Program-made: the position numbers and the translations under genes
Shown: positions 42,435 to 51,160 of the stretch, one piece after another
Layout: every line of letters begins with the position of its first letter
Position numbering within the stretch: the stretch's first letter is position 1
Notes under the pieces: generated by a model
Seen by the model: only the letters and a program-made list of their open reading frames with translations
Databases searched by the model: none
What the model was told of the DNA's origin: nothing
From: Methanoculleus sp.
Lineage (GTDB): Archaea > Halobacteriota > Methanomicrobia > Methanomicrobiales > Methanomicrobiaceae
Direction: 5' to 3'
NCBI GenBank assembly: GCA_011048835.1
Contig: DSDF01000022.1
Span: 22,331 to 86,330 of the forward strand
Length of the DNA stretch: 64,000 nt

Positions 42435-43031
42435 ATGTCTGATCCAGCGCCCCGTGTGGTGAAAATCGGGGGAAGCCTGACCGACCGCTTCTCCCGGCTC
42501 ATCCCCGCCATTGCAGAAACCGGCTATCCCCTGCTCATCGTTCCGGGTGGCGGTCCCTTTGCCGACGCCGTGCGCGCCGCGGGAATCGGTGAAGAATGCT
42601 CGCACTGGATGGCCATCGCAGCGATGGACCAGGTCGGCTGGTGGATCGCTTCATTCGGCGTGGAACCCACCGACCGCATCGGTGTACCGGAACAACCTTC
42701 TGTCCTGCTGCCCTATGCCGAACTGCGGCGCTGCGACCCTCTGCCCCACTCGTGGGAGGTCACCTCCGATGTCATTGCCGCCTGGGTCGCTTCCCGGCTC
42801 GGGCTCGATCTCCTCCTGCTCAAGTCGGTCGATGGATTGTATTCCGGCGGCAGGCTGGCAGAGGAGGTGACGTCGCCGATCACCTGCGCCGAGGTGGACC
42901 CGCATTTTCTTCCCTTCGTGTTCGCGCACAAAATCAGGGTGCAGGTGGTCAACGGCAGGAACGACGACCGGGTCGTCGCGGCACTGCGCGGAAGCCCGGT
43001 CAGGGGGACGGTTATTCATCCAAGATTTTAA
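42435..43031 (+). CDS. mfnE: Amino acid kinase family protein, methanofuran pathway kinase MfnE
   Basis: 198 residues from ATG 42435. The fold marks are VVKIGGSLTDRF, IVPGGGPFADAVR, LPHSWEVTSDVIAAWVA and LLLLKSVDGLY. MfnE phosphorylates 5-(aminomethyl)-3-furanmethanol phosphate to the diphosphate in methanofuran synthesis. The short size and HSWEVTSD block fit this branch better than aspartokinase or UMP kinase. A TATA-like TTCTATAATG lies 15-25 bases upstream, so a leaderless or very short leader transcript is likely. Confidence 0.85.
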   Translation: MSDPAPRVVKIGGSLTDRFSRLIPAIAETGYPLLIVPGGGPFADAVRAAGIGEECSHWMAIAAMDQVGWWIASFGVEPTDRIGVPEQPSVLLPYAELRRCDPLPHSWEVTSDVIAAWVASRLGLDLLLLKSVDGLYSGGRLAEEVTSPITCAEVDPHFLPFVFAHKIRVQVVNGRNDDRVVAALRGSPVRGTVIHPRF

Positions 43032-43075
43032 TATCCGTGAGACAGAATTTGTAAGAGAATTCAGGAGTATTTATC

Positions 43076-43237
43076 ATGGCATTTGAGAACTGTTCTTCCT
43101 GCAACGCCCCTCTCTCCGAAGAGGGATGGACAAAATTCGAGTGTCCCGGCTGCGGTACTCTCATCTACCGCTGCCAGCGCTGCAGACACCAGAGTATCCC
43201 GTACGAATGCGGGAAATGCGGGTTAAGGGGGCCGTAA
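43076..43237 (+). CDS. Small zinc-finger protein, HVO_2753 type
   Basis: 53 residues with four CxxC-type knuckles: NCSSCNAPL, FECPGCGTLIYRCQRC and ECGKCGLRGP. This matches the small zinc-finger family encoded next to EF-1 beta in many archaea. ATG 43076 has AGGAG nine bases upstream, and the EF-1 beta start follows its stop after two bases. In Haloferax the homologue affects swarming and biofilm; its role here is unknown. Confidence 0.9.
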   Translation: MAFENCSSCNAPLSEEGWTKFECPGCGTLIYRCQRCRHQSIPYECGKCGLRGP

Positions 43238-43239
43238 TT

Positions 43240-43497
43240 ATGGGACACGTTGAAATGATCCTGAAAATCATGCCCGAATCGCCGGACATTGATCTCGCTG
43301 CAATGACGGCAACCATCCGGGACCAGGTACCGCAGACGCGTGATGTCAAGGAAGAACCGATCGGGTTCGGCCTCAGTGCGCTCAAAGTGCTCGTCGTCGT
43401 CCCCGACGAGGCGGGCAGGCCCGATGAGGTTGAAGCCACGCTCAAGGCCATCGAGGGCGTTGAAAGCGTCGAGGTCATCCACACCTCGCTGTCCTGA
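43240..43497 (+). CDS. ef1b: Translation elongation factor 1-beta (aEF1B)
   Basis: 85 residues: GHVEMILKIMPESPDIDL, VKEEPIGFGLSALKVLVVVP and VEATLKAIEGVESVEV. It exchanges GDP for GTP on aEF1-alpha. Length matches the archaeal family. Coupled to the zinc-finger gene. Confidence 0.95.
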   Translation: MGHVEMILKIMPESPDIDLAAMTATIRDQVPQTRDVKEEPIGFGLSALKVLVVVPDEAGRPDEVEATLKAIEGVESVEVIHTSLS

Positions 43498-43589
43498 AGG
43501 CGCAATCGCTCCTTTTTCTGGAAAACATTTTTTTCCGGCTATCCGAAGAACGGAACCCCCGGCAGATGCCCGCGGTCCGGGTTCGCTGG

Positions 43590-44543
43590 CTACTCCGCCC
43601 GTTCGATACGGGCGAACACGTCGTCGCTGATGGCCCGTATCGTTTCCACCGAGTGCCTGAACGCCGCAATTTCGTCTTCGTGAATGCGGATAGGCACCGG
43701 AAATGCACCGTTCCGGTTGATGCGCGCCGGCACGCCGATGCAGACATTGCCGATATCGTGCACTTCGGTCCGAACATAGCTCGATACGGTCAGGATGCGG
43801 TTTTCGTTGCCGAGAATTGTCCGCACAAGCGTTCCAATCGCCTCGCCCGGTCCATAGATCGTGGCGCCGATCTTGCGAATGATGTTTTCGCCTGCGGTGC
43901 GCACATTCTCCACCATCTCCTCGGCGGGCAGGTCCGCAAACGTCGGCAGGTTGTTGACGGTGATGCCGCCGATCGTGGTCGCCGACCAGAGGGGCACCAT
44001 GGTTTCGCCATGCTCGCCGATGATACGCGTGTGCACCTCGCTCACATGGACATCAAAATAGCTGGCAATAAGTGCTTTCAGGCGCATCGAATCCAGATGC
44101 GTCCCCAGCCCGAACACCTGACGTGCGTCGAGCCCCGAATACCGGAGCGCCACGGCGGTCATCACGTCCACGGGGTTGGTGATCATCAGGATAATGGCAT
44201 CGGGAGCGATCCTTCCGACGTCCCGGGCGATTTCGGAGACGAGATGGCCGTTTTTGTAGGCGAGATCGTTTCTGCTCTGGCCCGCCTGCCGCGGTGTCCC
44301 TGCGCTCACGATCACGATGTCCGATCCCCGCAGTTCTTCTCTGTCCGTCGTCCATGCAAGATCGAGGTTTCTTCCTTTTGCGGCGAACGAATCATAAAAA
44401 TCGCGGGTCAGTCCCTCGAGGATATCCTCCCTGCCCTGCCTGCCGATCAGCAGCAGTTCAGTCACGTGAGGAATTCCCGAGACGGTATGGGCTGCAAACC
44501 TCCCTACGTTGCCTGTCGCTCCGATAATGGTTACTTTTGCCAT
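43590..44543 (-). CDS. mdh: Malate/lactate dehydrogenase family protein
   Basis: 317 residues from ATG 44543. Nucleotide loop IIGATGNVGRFA, substrate loop GTPRQAGQSRNDL, MITNPVDVMT, and catalytic His in IIGEHGETMVPLWS. It resembles archaeal NAD(P)-dependent malate dehydrogenases used with the incomplete reductive citrate pathway. LDH/MDH specificity is not decided by inspection. The SRP RNA gene lies directly upstream on the same strand; the longer reading frame to 44714 runs through it and is not real. Confidence 0.92.
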   Translation of the reverse strand: MAKVTIIGATGNVGRFAAHTVSGIPHVTELLLIGRQGREDILEGLTRDFYDSFAAKGRNLDLAWTTDREELRGSDIVIVSAGTPRQAGQSRNDLAYKNGHLVSEIARDVGRIAPDAIILMITNPVDVMTAVALRYSGLDARQVFGLGTHLDSMRLKALIASYFDVHVSEVHTRIIGEHGETMVPLWSATTIGGITVNNLPTFADLPAEEMVENVRTAGENIIRKIGATIYGPGEAIGTLVRTILGNENRILTVSSYVRTEVHDIGNVCIGVPARINRNGAFPVPIRIHEDEIAAFRHSVETIRAISDDVFARIERAE

Positions 44544-44554
44544 ACAAGAGTCCT

Positions 44555-44866
44555 GTGGGGACACATCCTCGGTTGACACCACGTGCCTGCGTTCAACCGG
44601 AAATCCGTTCTCCACCCCGCGCCCCCATGGGCGCCGAACGTCCACGGTAAGTCTGCTCCCTTCCGGGCCTGAACCGGTCCCCGCGGCAACAGGTCGCAGC
44701 TCCCTCCGGAGCATTGATCCCTGTCCGTCGACCTCATGGGACGAGGCTTCTTCGGCGGGATATACCGGTCTCCGGCAGGTCGCCAGAGCCGTCCTCGGAT
44801 TTCGCCCCCTGCGTACCGGCGGTTTCAGGTGACAGGTGACGTCGAACCACCCGGGCTAGTCCCCGG
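44555..44866 (-). ncRNA. ffs: Signal recognition particle RNA (7S)
   Basis: About 310 nucleotides on the minus strand. Helix 8 is unmistakable: GGTTCAGGCCCGGAAGGGAG followed by CAG, the SRP54 site. Upstream lies the Alu domain with a UGUNR motif in ACCTGTCACCTG. The ends pair: GGGGAC at 44859-44864 with GTCCCC complementing 44557-44562 (helix 1), which sets the limits to within a few bases. An archaeal box A is 24 bases upstream. With SRP19 and SRP54 it targets membrane proteins. Confidence 0.92.
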
Positions 44867-44880
44867 TACATATTCGTTGC

Positions 44881-45912
44881 CTATGGGATAAAAACCTCCC
44901 CGCCGACGCGTTGTTTCCAGTCATCAAGGACTGATTTCACCTTTGCCCGCTGGCGCTTTTCGAAGAGGTCGAGAGCCGTGAGATCGACGTCGGGGGGCAG
45001 CACGGCGGGAAGCTGCCGGAAATCGCCCTGGTAGACCTCGATATGCTGGTTGCCTCCCGCGCTTTCTGCAATCTTTCTCGGTTCCGTGACCACGGGATGC
45101 GCTTTCATCTCCTCGTAATCATAGAGGATGTTGATTCCGTCACTATCGATGTGTTCCTTGTTCACCCGGACGTTGTAGGCGGTCCAGTAGGCGGCGGCAT
45201 ACCAGGCATCGTTGAAGATGATGTGCGGGACGTTGAGAAACGCCGCGATAATGCCGAGTTTTCCCGCACCGCTCAGTGCGTCGACGAAGGTCGTCGGCTG
45301 GAAATGCCGGATCTTGACGCCGACGGAGATGACCTTGGGATCGTAGCCCCGGGGGAATTCAATGTGCATGACCGACTGCTGCTTGTAGATGACGACCGGC
45401 TCTTCCTGCGTGAAAAAGACGTTTGCCCTGACATCACATCCCGCGAGGAGCTCGTTTTCATCGGGGAGTCCGTCGAGATCGATGTCGGAAAGGCCGGGAA
45501 CGACGCCCCGGTCCTTTACCACCCCCCTGATCTCGGGGATCTCCTCGACGAGCCGCCGGGCGATTGGTGCCGTTACCGACTTTGAGAGCAGTACGAGCGA
45601 TTTTTCCGGCAGGTAGGGCGGATTTGCCATGGCAAAGCCGGGATGGACGAGGGGGATCCCCACCGATTTCAGGGGGGCGCGGTCCTCGAGAGCCCCCTCC
45701 TCCCTCATGATGATGTATACGTGGGCGATCACGGCATCGATGAACCGTTTGCCGCACGAGCAGACGGGCGGCACGGACGTATCGGTGAGAGGGGCGTTCT
45801 TGTTGAAGGTTCTGGCCTCGCAGTGATTGCAGGGTGCAAAGACATCGTTGAGGCCGTCGATGAGTTCGTGGGCGTATTGCACGCAGTCCTCTCCGCACAC
45901 GGGGCATTTCAT
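44881..45912 (-). CDS. Conserved protein with zinc ribbons and methyltransferase-like domain
   Basis: 343 residues. The N-terminus has a zinc ribbon (MKCPVCGEDC and CNHCEARTF) and a further CSCGKRFID. The C-terminal half carries FVDALSGAGKLGIIAAFLN and IIFNDAWYAAAYWTAYNVRV, like the SAM-binding motif I and the acidic loop of Trm-type methyltransferases, then VDLTALDLFEKRQRAKV. No specific family is recognised; a methanogen-specific RNA or protein methyltransferase is plausible. The 3' end holds the SRP RNA promoter. Confidence 0.78.
   Translation of the reverse strand: MKCPVCGEDCVQYAHELIDGLNDVFAPCNHCEARTFNKNAPLTDTSVPPVCSCGKRFIDAVIAHVYIIMREEGALEDRAPLKSVGIPLVHPGFAMANPPYLPEKSLVLLSKSVTAPIARRLVEEIPEIRGVVKDRGVVPGLSDIDLDGLPDENELLAGCDVRANVFFTQEEPVVIYKQQSVMHIEFPRGYDPKVISVGVKIRHFQPTTFVDALSGAGKLGIIAAFLNVPHIIFNDAWYAAAYWTAYNVRVNKEHIDSDGINILYDYEEMKAHPVVTEPRKIAESAGGNQHIEVYQGDFRQLPAVLPPDVDLTALDLFEKRQRAKVKSVLDDWKQRVGGEVFIP
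44887..44894 (-). promoter_or_regulatory. TATA box of the SRP RNA gene
   Basis: TTTTTATC on the minus strand, 21-28 bases before the predicted RNA start. It lies within the last codons of the gene encoded upstream at 44881-45912. Confidence 0.6.
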
Positions 45913-45977
45913 GAGTGAGCATGGGGGAAGGTGGTATATAGGACTTTATCAAGCGGCCGCACGGTGCCGCACCGGCA

Positions 45978-46895
45978 TCACCGGGAGGGATTGCCTTCGG
46001 CGTTCAGCTCCCGTAGTGCCTGCGCAATAAGGGCTTTTTTTACTTCGTCGACCGGAGGAAAGGAGAGATCGAGCGACCTGATGGTGGTCGTGAGGATGGT
46101 TGCCACCGCAGTGCGGGCGATCCACTTGTGGTCGGCGGGAATCACGTACCAGGGCGCCCATTCCGTGTTCGTAGCGCCGATGGCCTCTTCATATGCCGCC
46201 ATGTACGCATCCCAGAAGCGGCGCCCCCTCAGGTCGGAGGCGGAAAACTTCCACTGCTTTTCCGGGTCGGTGAGCCGCTCCATGAACCGCTCTTTCTGCT
46301 CTTCTCTCGAGATGTGCAGGAAAAATTTCAGGAGTAGCACGCCGTTCCTCACCAGGTAGCGCTCGAGCATGGTGATATCCTCGTAGCGCTGGTGCCAGAA
46401 GTCCGCGTCGATACGCAATCCGGGGGGGAGCTTGTGCCGGTCCAGCAGTTCGGGGTGCACCCGCGCCGCGGTCACGTCCTCGTAGTAGGAACGGTTGAAG
46501 ATCCCGATCATGCCCCGCTCGGGGAGCACCTGCACGTAGCGCCAGAGGTAGGTGTGGTCGAGTTCCCGAGGGCAGGGCTCCTTGAAGCTCCAGACCCGGC
46601 ATCCCTGGGGATTCACGCCGGCCATGACGTGTTTGATGGTGCCGTCTTTGCCCCCGGCATCCATCGCCTGGAGAATGATGAGGACGGAGTAGCGGTCGCC
46701 TGCCCAGAGCAGCTCCTGCGCCTCCGCCAGTTCGGCCCGGTTTTTCTCCAGACGTTTCTCTGCCTGCCGTTTCAGGACCTTCTTCTCGAGCCCCTTCATC
46801 TCACCGGTTTTCGGAAGGGTCGTGGGCATTTCCCGCAGGCTGACCCGGCTCCCTGCGGGAACTTTCAGGGTTGCAACGCTCTCCCTCGTGAACAT
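45978..46895 (-). CDS. ppk2: Polyphosphate kinase 2 family protein
   Basis: 305 residues. Walker A-type AMDAGGKDGTIKHVM, then NPQGCRVWSFKEPCPRELDH, Walker B GIFNRSYYEDVTAARVHPEL and the lid RFMERLTDPEKQWKFSASDL. The PPK2 family moves phosphate between polyphosphate and nucleotides; the class (ADP, AMP or GDP) cannot be settled by inspection. Start ATG 46895. Monocistronic. Confidence 0.95.
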   Translation of the reverse strand: MFTRESVATLKVPAGSRVSLREMPTTLPKTGEMKGLEKKVLKRQAEKRLEKNRAELAEAQELLWAGDRYSVLIILQAMDAGGKDGTIKHVMAGVNPQGCRVWSFKEPCPRELDHTYLWRYVQVLPERGMIGIFNRSYYEDVTAARVHPELLDRHKLPPGLRIDADFWHQRYEDITMLERYLVRNGVLLLKFFLHISREEQKERFMERLTDPEKQWKFSASDLRGRRFWDAYMAAYEEAIGATNTEWAPWYVIPADHKWIARTAVATILTTTIRSLDLSFPPVDEVKKALIAQALRELNAEGNPSR

Positions 46896-47070
46896 GATCT
46901 GTTATCTCCACCGTGATTGCCCGGAAAAAGGCACGCCCTGCATCAGGCGGGGAGATTCGGGATGTCCGCGGCCGGTGCCCGCCATCCGGAAAGCAGGGGA
47001 ACGGGTGTTTTCTGCGCCATTGCTATCAGCTTCTGGTCCGCACTGCCATCCGCCCATGATGTTCGTGCCG

Positions 47071-47634
47071 TTATATGCCGATGGGGAGGATCAGGCTCTT
47101 TTCCCTCTCCTCCTCTTTTCGTTCGGCGATATCCAGTGCGGTGAGGAATTTCGATTCCAGCATGAGAAGGGATTCGGGCACCACCAGGCCCTGGGCGAGG
47201 AGGATGCCGCCGATATCCCTGAGACCCTCCATAAAGCGTGCAGCCCAGACATGTTCGATGAGAATCAGTGCTGCTGCGCTCTCCGGCGGTATTGTATGAA
47301 CGATGTTTCGTAACTCAGTCGCCGAAAGCCCGAAATCATGCTGGATATCAGGGCATTGTGCACTGCCCGGACCACCGGGGCGAAAATTCCTGGCACGGTC
47401 GCCGAGGCCGAGGAGGTCCCCGATCAGCGTGGCATACGGCATCGCCGCCTCTTCACTGAGCTCGCGGGCGTCGAGCTCGGAGATCGTACCCTCAGCATCC
47501 TTGCGGATGAAGAGCAGATCGATCAAGCGGATAATTCTCCTCTCCCGGATAACGCGCAATTTCCTGAGGATACTTGCGTAAAATTCCGGTTCTGTAAATC
47601 CAACGACGATCATCTGTATCGGACCGAATTCCAT
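47071..47634 (-). CDS. DUF6325/DUF1269-like protein
   Basis: 187 residues. MEFGPIQMIVVGFTEPEFYA at the start and RRIIRLIDLLFIRKDAEGTI are the family-like block; the C-terminal part has ALILIEHVWAARFMEGLRDIGG. Found in actinobacteria and methanogens next to SHOCT or membrane proteins, with no assigned function. ATG 47634. Followed by a long intergenic region before the ATPase cluster. Confidence 0.75.
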   Translation of the reverse strand: MEFGPIQMIVVGFTEPEFYASILRKLRVIRERRIIRLIDLLFIRKDAEGTISELDARELSEEAAMPYATLIGDLLGLGDRARNFRPGGPGSAQCPDIQHDFGLSATELRNIVHTIPPESAAALILIEHVWAARFMEGLRDIGGILLAQGLVVPESLLMLESKFLTALDIAERKEEEREKSLILPIGI

Positions 47635-48048
47635 GGTTCACCCACTCCCTGGCCTTCTTGCATCCTCACTTTTTTCGAAAGTTCAACCAAATTTGCTTGC
47701 AATATCAGCGTTTATTCTCATTTGCGGCCCGCATGGTGGTAGCTGCCCGGCGATTTCTGCGAACGGTCATTCTCTCGGTCACCGCACGTCTGTTTCAATC
47801 CCTGCGTCGTTGGGTGGAGATGCCCGTTCCGGGTGCACGTTCGCTCGCGAAATTCCCCGGCAAAAATGCTCAGATAGGTGAGGGAGAGAGGGCGCCCGCT
47901 GGAGGGGTTTTCGCTATCCAGCCGTATAATTTTTCACCTGGCTGTTTTTCTCCTGTTCTCCATCGGGAGCATCTATCCTCGCCTGCGGATGAGACCGGTA
48001 GTGCCGGGAGACGTATCATGTGCGTGTGAACCTCACTGCCGGGTGCGA
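47635..48048. other. Gene-free region upstream of ATPase cluster 1
   Basis: About 410 bases. No convincing ORF and no tRNA found. One GTTTCAATCCCTG at 47792-47804 recalls the start of a CRISPR repeat but is single. Confidence 0.4.
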
Positions 48049-48100
48049 CACATTTAGATATATGTAATGAAATATATACCTCTTGTATTATATAATCACT
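48049..48100 (+). promoter_or_regulatory. Promoter region of ATPase cluster 1
   Basis: Three AT-rich box-A candidates precede atpH: TTTAGATATATG, AAATATATACC and TATTATATAATC. The last two would give transcript starts within 20-40 bases of the ATG at 48121. Confidence 0.5.
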
Positions 48101-48120
48101 CCTCGTGATGATGATCCAGA

Positions 48121-48498
48121 ATGGCTAACAGGGAAATTGACAGTATCAAGCAAATTGAGGCAGATGCTCTCTCTCTTATTCAAAAAGAACGAGATGAAGC
48201 GGAGAAACGGATCCGGGATGCAGAGATGCACGCCGAAGAGTTGATACGACGCAGGCACCACGAAGCACACGAAACTGTGCTCCGGATGAAGGTCGAAGCC
48301 GAGGAGGTAGCAATTGCTGAAGCTGAGAAAATCCGGAGAGAAGGAGAGAAAAAGGTCGAAGAATTGAAAAAAAACCATCTCCACAGACTTCCCATCGCTG
48401 TGAGGTCCATTCTAATGCACATTTTGGGTGAGGACGGTGCTGTTTCCGCAAACGATGAAACAGGTATATCTCGGGTTGCACCGGGCGTACCTGAATAA
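48121..48498 (+). CDS. atpH: A-type ATPase subunit H (cluster 1)
   Basis: 125 residues, almost entirely charged coiled coil from about 10 to 90 (QIEADALSLIQKERDEAEKR, EAHETVLRMKVEAEEVAIAE), ending in a short non-coiled tail. Subunit H pairs with E to form the peripheral stalk holding the A1 head to the membrane part. First gene of the cluster. Its 3' end overlaps the start of atpI by about 70 bases in another frame. Confidence 0.88.
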   Translation: MANREIDSIKQIEADALSLIQKERDEAEKRIRDAEMHAEELIRRRHHEAHETVLRMKVEAEEVAIAEAEKIRREGEKKVEELKKNHLHRLPIAVRSILMHILGEDGAVSANDETGISRVAPGVPE

Positions 48499-50419
48499 CC
48501 TGCTCTCGGATCTGCATGAAGCAGGGCTTCTTGAGATCACCAATATCTGGGACGCCGAAAGCAAGCTCCGCGCTGCCCTGAACGAGGGTGAACGGCGTCC
48601 CGAAATTGAAAAATGCGCTGAGAGTATTCAGGATATCGCCACCCTCCTTGACGTGCTGGGGGAATCCCGCGAGGAGGAGGAGGAGGGGATCCTGCAACTT
48701 CTGCTGTCACCCCGGCCGCCACGGAAAATCTCCGTGGACAAAAAAGATTTCCACCAGCTCTGCAGGGAAGCGGAGGAGGTCGTATCCGGAGCAGGTGCAG
48801 CAGTCGATATGAAACGATCGCTCGACGCCCTTCGCGCACGTCTCGGGATTTTACGCGAACAGCAGGAGTCGATCGCCCTGCTGGCGCCATTTGATCTGGA
48901 TCTCGGGTATCTCGGAGAGTCGGAGCTTCTCTACACGGTTCCGGTGGTGATCGACACCCCGGCATACCAGCGCTTTGCTGAAAAGATCGAGAAAGAACGC
49001 TTCGACACCCTCTATAGCTCCGGGATCGAGAACGGATCGCAGATGGTGGTGATCCTCACGACGCTCAGGGAGGATCGGGACCGTCTCGATCATCTCCTCC
49101 AGGATCCGTATATCAGGATCCTCGAGATAGAACCCTTCACCGGTGCCCCCCGGGAAAAGATTGAGGCCATCCGGTCTGAAATCGAGGCGCTCCACCGGCG
49201 GGAACGTGAACTCATGGAAGAGGTGCGGGCGATCGACGCGCACTACGGCGAGCACCTGCGGCAACTTCACGAGGAGGTGTGCATTGAAAAGGACCGCCTG
49301 ATGACGCACACCCATTTCGGCTGGACGCACGATACGGTGGTGATTGAAGGCTGGGCAGCGGAGAAGGATTGTGGCCGGCTGCAGGAGATCTGCGATGCGG
49401 CGACGGCGGGACATGTCTTCTGCAAATTCCATGACCCGGACGGCACGCCGGAACTGGTTCCCGTATGCTATGACAATCCCGGGTGGCTGCGCCCCTTTGA
49501 GGCGGTCACAACGATGTTTGCCCGGCCGCGATACGGAGAAGTCGACCCCACCCTCTTTACCGCGCCCGTTCTCATTCTCTTCTTCGCCCTCATGCTGGGC
49601 GACGCGGTCTACGGGCTGATTATCACCGTCATCGCGGCATTGCTGTACCGGGGGGCGGGAAAGGTCAGCAGCACCATCCGTGACGGGAGCATCATCCTCA
49701 TGGCCGCGGGTGTGGCGACAGTCGTATCGGGCATCCTTCAGGGCGGGTATATGGGCGATTTTCTGCCGCGATTTCTGGGAATAACACCGCCCTTTGTGAT
49801 AATCAACGCGCTGGAGGAACCCATTGTGTTTCTCAGGCTCGCCCTCATCATCGGTATCGTCCAGATAAATCTGGGCCTGTGCATTGCGGCGTTCCAGAAC
49901 CTGAGGAAGAAGAGGTATACGGAGCTGCTCAAGGGCCAGGTATCGTGGTTTTTCCTGCAGCCCGCCGCAGCCGTCATGCTGTTTGCCTTTTTCGGGTGGG
50001 GGGCGTTTTCGCGCCCCGTGATGATCGCGTCGGTGCTGGCGGCGGTTGTCGGGAGTGGCCTGATCCTGCTCAGGTCCGGCCCGCTCGGCTTTTTCGATCT
50101 CACGGGATTCCTCGGGGACTGGCTCTCCTATGCACGCCTTCTCGCCCTCGCGCTGGCGACGGGAGGCATCGCGATGACGGTGAACATCCTTGCCCAGATG
50201 GTTGCCGGCGACAACCCGCTCTTTCTCATCCTCGCGGCGTTCATTTTTATCGCCGGACAGACGTTTAATTTCGTCCTGCAGACGCTGGGGGCCTTCATTC
50301 ATTCATTGAGGCTGCAGTTTGTCGAGTTCTTCGGGAAATTCTACACCGGAGGGGGGAAGGAATTCTCCCCCTTCATGGCGAAAAGAGAGATTACCGAGCT
50401 CAATGGAGGCGGTGTCTGA
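48428..50419 (+). CDS. atpI: A-type ATPase subunit I/a (cluster 1)
   Basis: 663 residues. The N-terminal half is a soluble peripheral domain with coiled coil (LHRRERELMEEVRAIDAHYG); the C-terminal half holds about eight membrane helices. The essential arginine is in DWLSYARLLALALATGGIAM. It forms the ion half-channels against the rotor ring. The start is a GTG at 48428 or 48437; both lie inside atpH. Stop overlaps the atpK start (TGATG), so translation is coupled. Confidence 0.93.
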   Translation: MRTVLFPQTMKQVYLGLHRAYLNNLLSDLHEAGLLEITNIWDAESKLRAALNEGERRPEIEKCAESIQDIATLLDVLGESREEEEEGILQLLLSPRPPRKISVDKKDFHQLCREAEEVVSGAGAAVDMKRSLDALRARLGILREQQESIALLAPFDLDLGYLGESELLYTVPVVIDTPAYQRFAEKIEKERFDTLYSSGIENGSQMVVILTTLREDRDRLDHLLQDPYIRILEIEPFTGAPREKIEAIRSEIEALHRRERELMEEVRAIDAHYGEHLRQLHEEVCIEKDRLMTHTHFGWTHDTVVIEGWAAEKDCGRLQEICDAATAGHVFCKFHDPDGTPELVPVCYDNPGWLRPFEAVTTMFARPRYGEVDPTLFTAPVLILFFALMLGDAVYGLIITVIAALLYRGAGKVSSTIRDGSIILMAAGVATVVSGILQGGYMGDFLPRFLGITPPFVIINALEEPIVFLRLALIIGIVQINLGLCIAAFQNLRKKRYTELLKGQVSWFFLQPAAAVMLFAFFGWGAFSRPVMIASVLAAVVGSGLILLRSGPLGFFDLTGFLGDWLSYARLLALALATGGIAMTVNILAQMVAGDNPLFLILAAFIFIAGQTFNFVLQTLGAFIHSLRLQFVEFFGKFYTGGGKEFSPFMAKREITELNGGGV

Positions 50420-51141
50420 TGACTATGGGGACCGGCACGGTGCTGGTGGTGATAGGTGCCGGCCTGGCGGTGGGGCTCTCGGCGATCGGCGCCGGCATCG
50501 GGGTTGGCATAGCAGGCGCGGCTGCTTCAGGCGTCACGGCCGGTGACAGGGAGAAATTCGGCCTGGCACTCGTATTTCAGGCGCTTCCGCAGACGCAGGG
50601 GATCTATGGCCTGCTGGTCGCTATCCTGCTCCTGATGTCCACCGGTATCCTGGGAGGCAATCCGGTGGATGTACCGGTATCGGTGGGGCTTGCTGCGATA
50701 GGCGTGGGCATCGCCGTCGGGCTTGCGGGGCTCTCGGCAATCGGCCAGGGCATTGCGGCAAGCAGCGGAGCGGCTGTTTCTGCGAGAGATCCGGAAATCA
50801 TGGGAAAAGGCCTTGTATTTTCTGTGCTCCCCGAGACGCAGGCAATATACGGGTTGCTGGTGGCCATTCTCCTCATGGCCTTCAGCGGCATGTTCACCGG
50901 CGTATTTACCATCTCCGAAGCGGTGGGATTCGCGGCGATCGGGAGCGGTCTTGCAGTCGGGTTTGCGGGCCTTTCGGGAATCGGGCAGGGTATTACCGCA
51001 GGAGCCGGTATCGTGGCTACCGCGCAGCAGCCGGAGGTGATGGGCAGGGCACTCATCTTCGCGGTCATGTCGGAGACGTTCGCCATATTCGGCCTGCTGG
51101 TCGCCATCCTGATCATGTTCGGGAGCGGTCTGATGGGCTGA
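50419..51141 (+). CDS. atpK: A-type ATPase proteolipid K, triple hairpin (cluster 1)
   Basis: 240 residues forming three fused helical hairpins. The ion-site stretches are LPQTQGIYGLLVAIL (hairpin 1), LPETQAIYGLLVAIL (hairpin 2) and MSETFAIFGLLVAIL (hairpin 3), so hairpin 1 has Gln in place of the carboxylate. Hairpins 2 and 3 also have GQG in the first helix, which with TQ and Tyr in hairpin 2 resembles the sodium site of Enterococcus NtpK. This predicts two ion sites per three hairpins. Triplicated proteolipids are known from Methanocaldococcus. Stop 20 bases before atpE. Confidence 0.95.
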   Translation: MTMGTGTVLVVIGAGLAVGLSAIGAGIGVGIAGAAASGVTAGDREKFGLALVFQALPQTQGIYGLLVAILLLMSTGILGGNPVDVPVSVGLAAIGVGIAVGLAGLSAIGQGIAASSGAAVSARDPEIMGKGLVFSVLPETQAIYGLLVAILLMAFSGMFTGVFTISEAVGFAAIGSGLAVGFAGLSGIGQGITAGAGIVATAQQPEVMGRALIFAVMSETFAIFGLLVAILIMFGSGLMG

Positions 51142-51160
51142 GGGTGAAGGTGGCAGCGGT

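Noticed and set aside
44544..44714. N-terminal extension of malate dehydrogenase
   Set aside because: The segment is SRP RNA sequence, including helix 8; the enzyme starts at 44543 with the Rossmann motif.
47792..47804. GTTTCAATCCCTG, like the start of a CRISPR repeat
   Set aside because: Only one copy, no regular spacing and no cas genes nearby.
48851..50302. A 483-codon minus-strand frame opposite atpI
   Set aside because: Antisense shadow of a clear membrane-protein gene.
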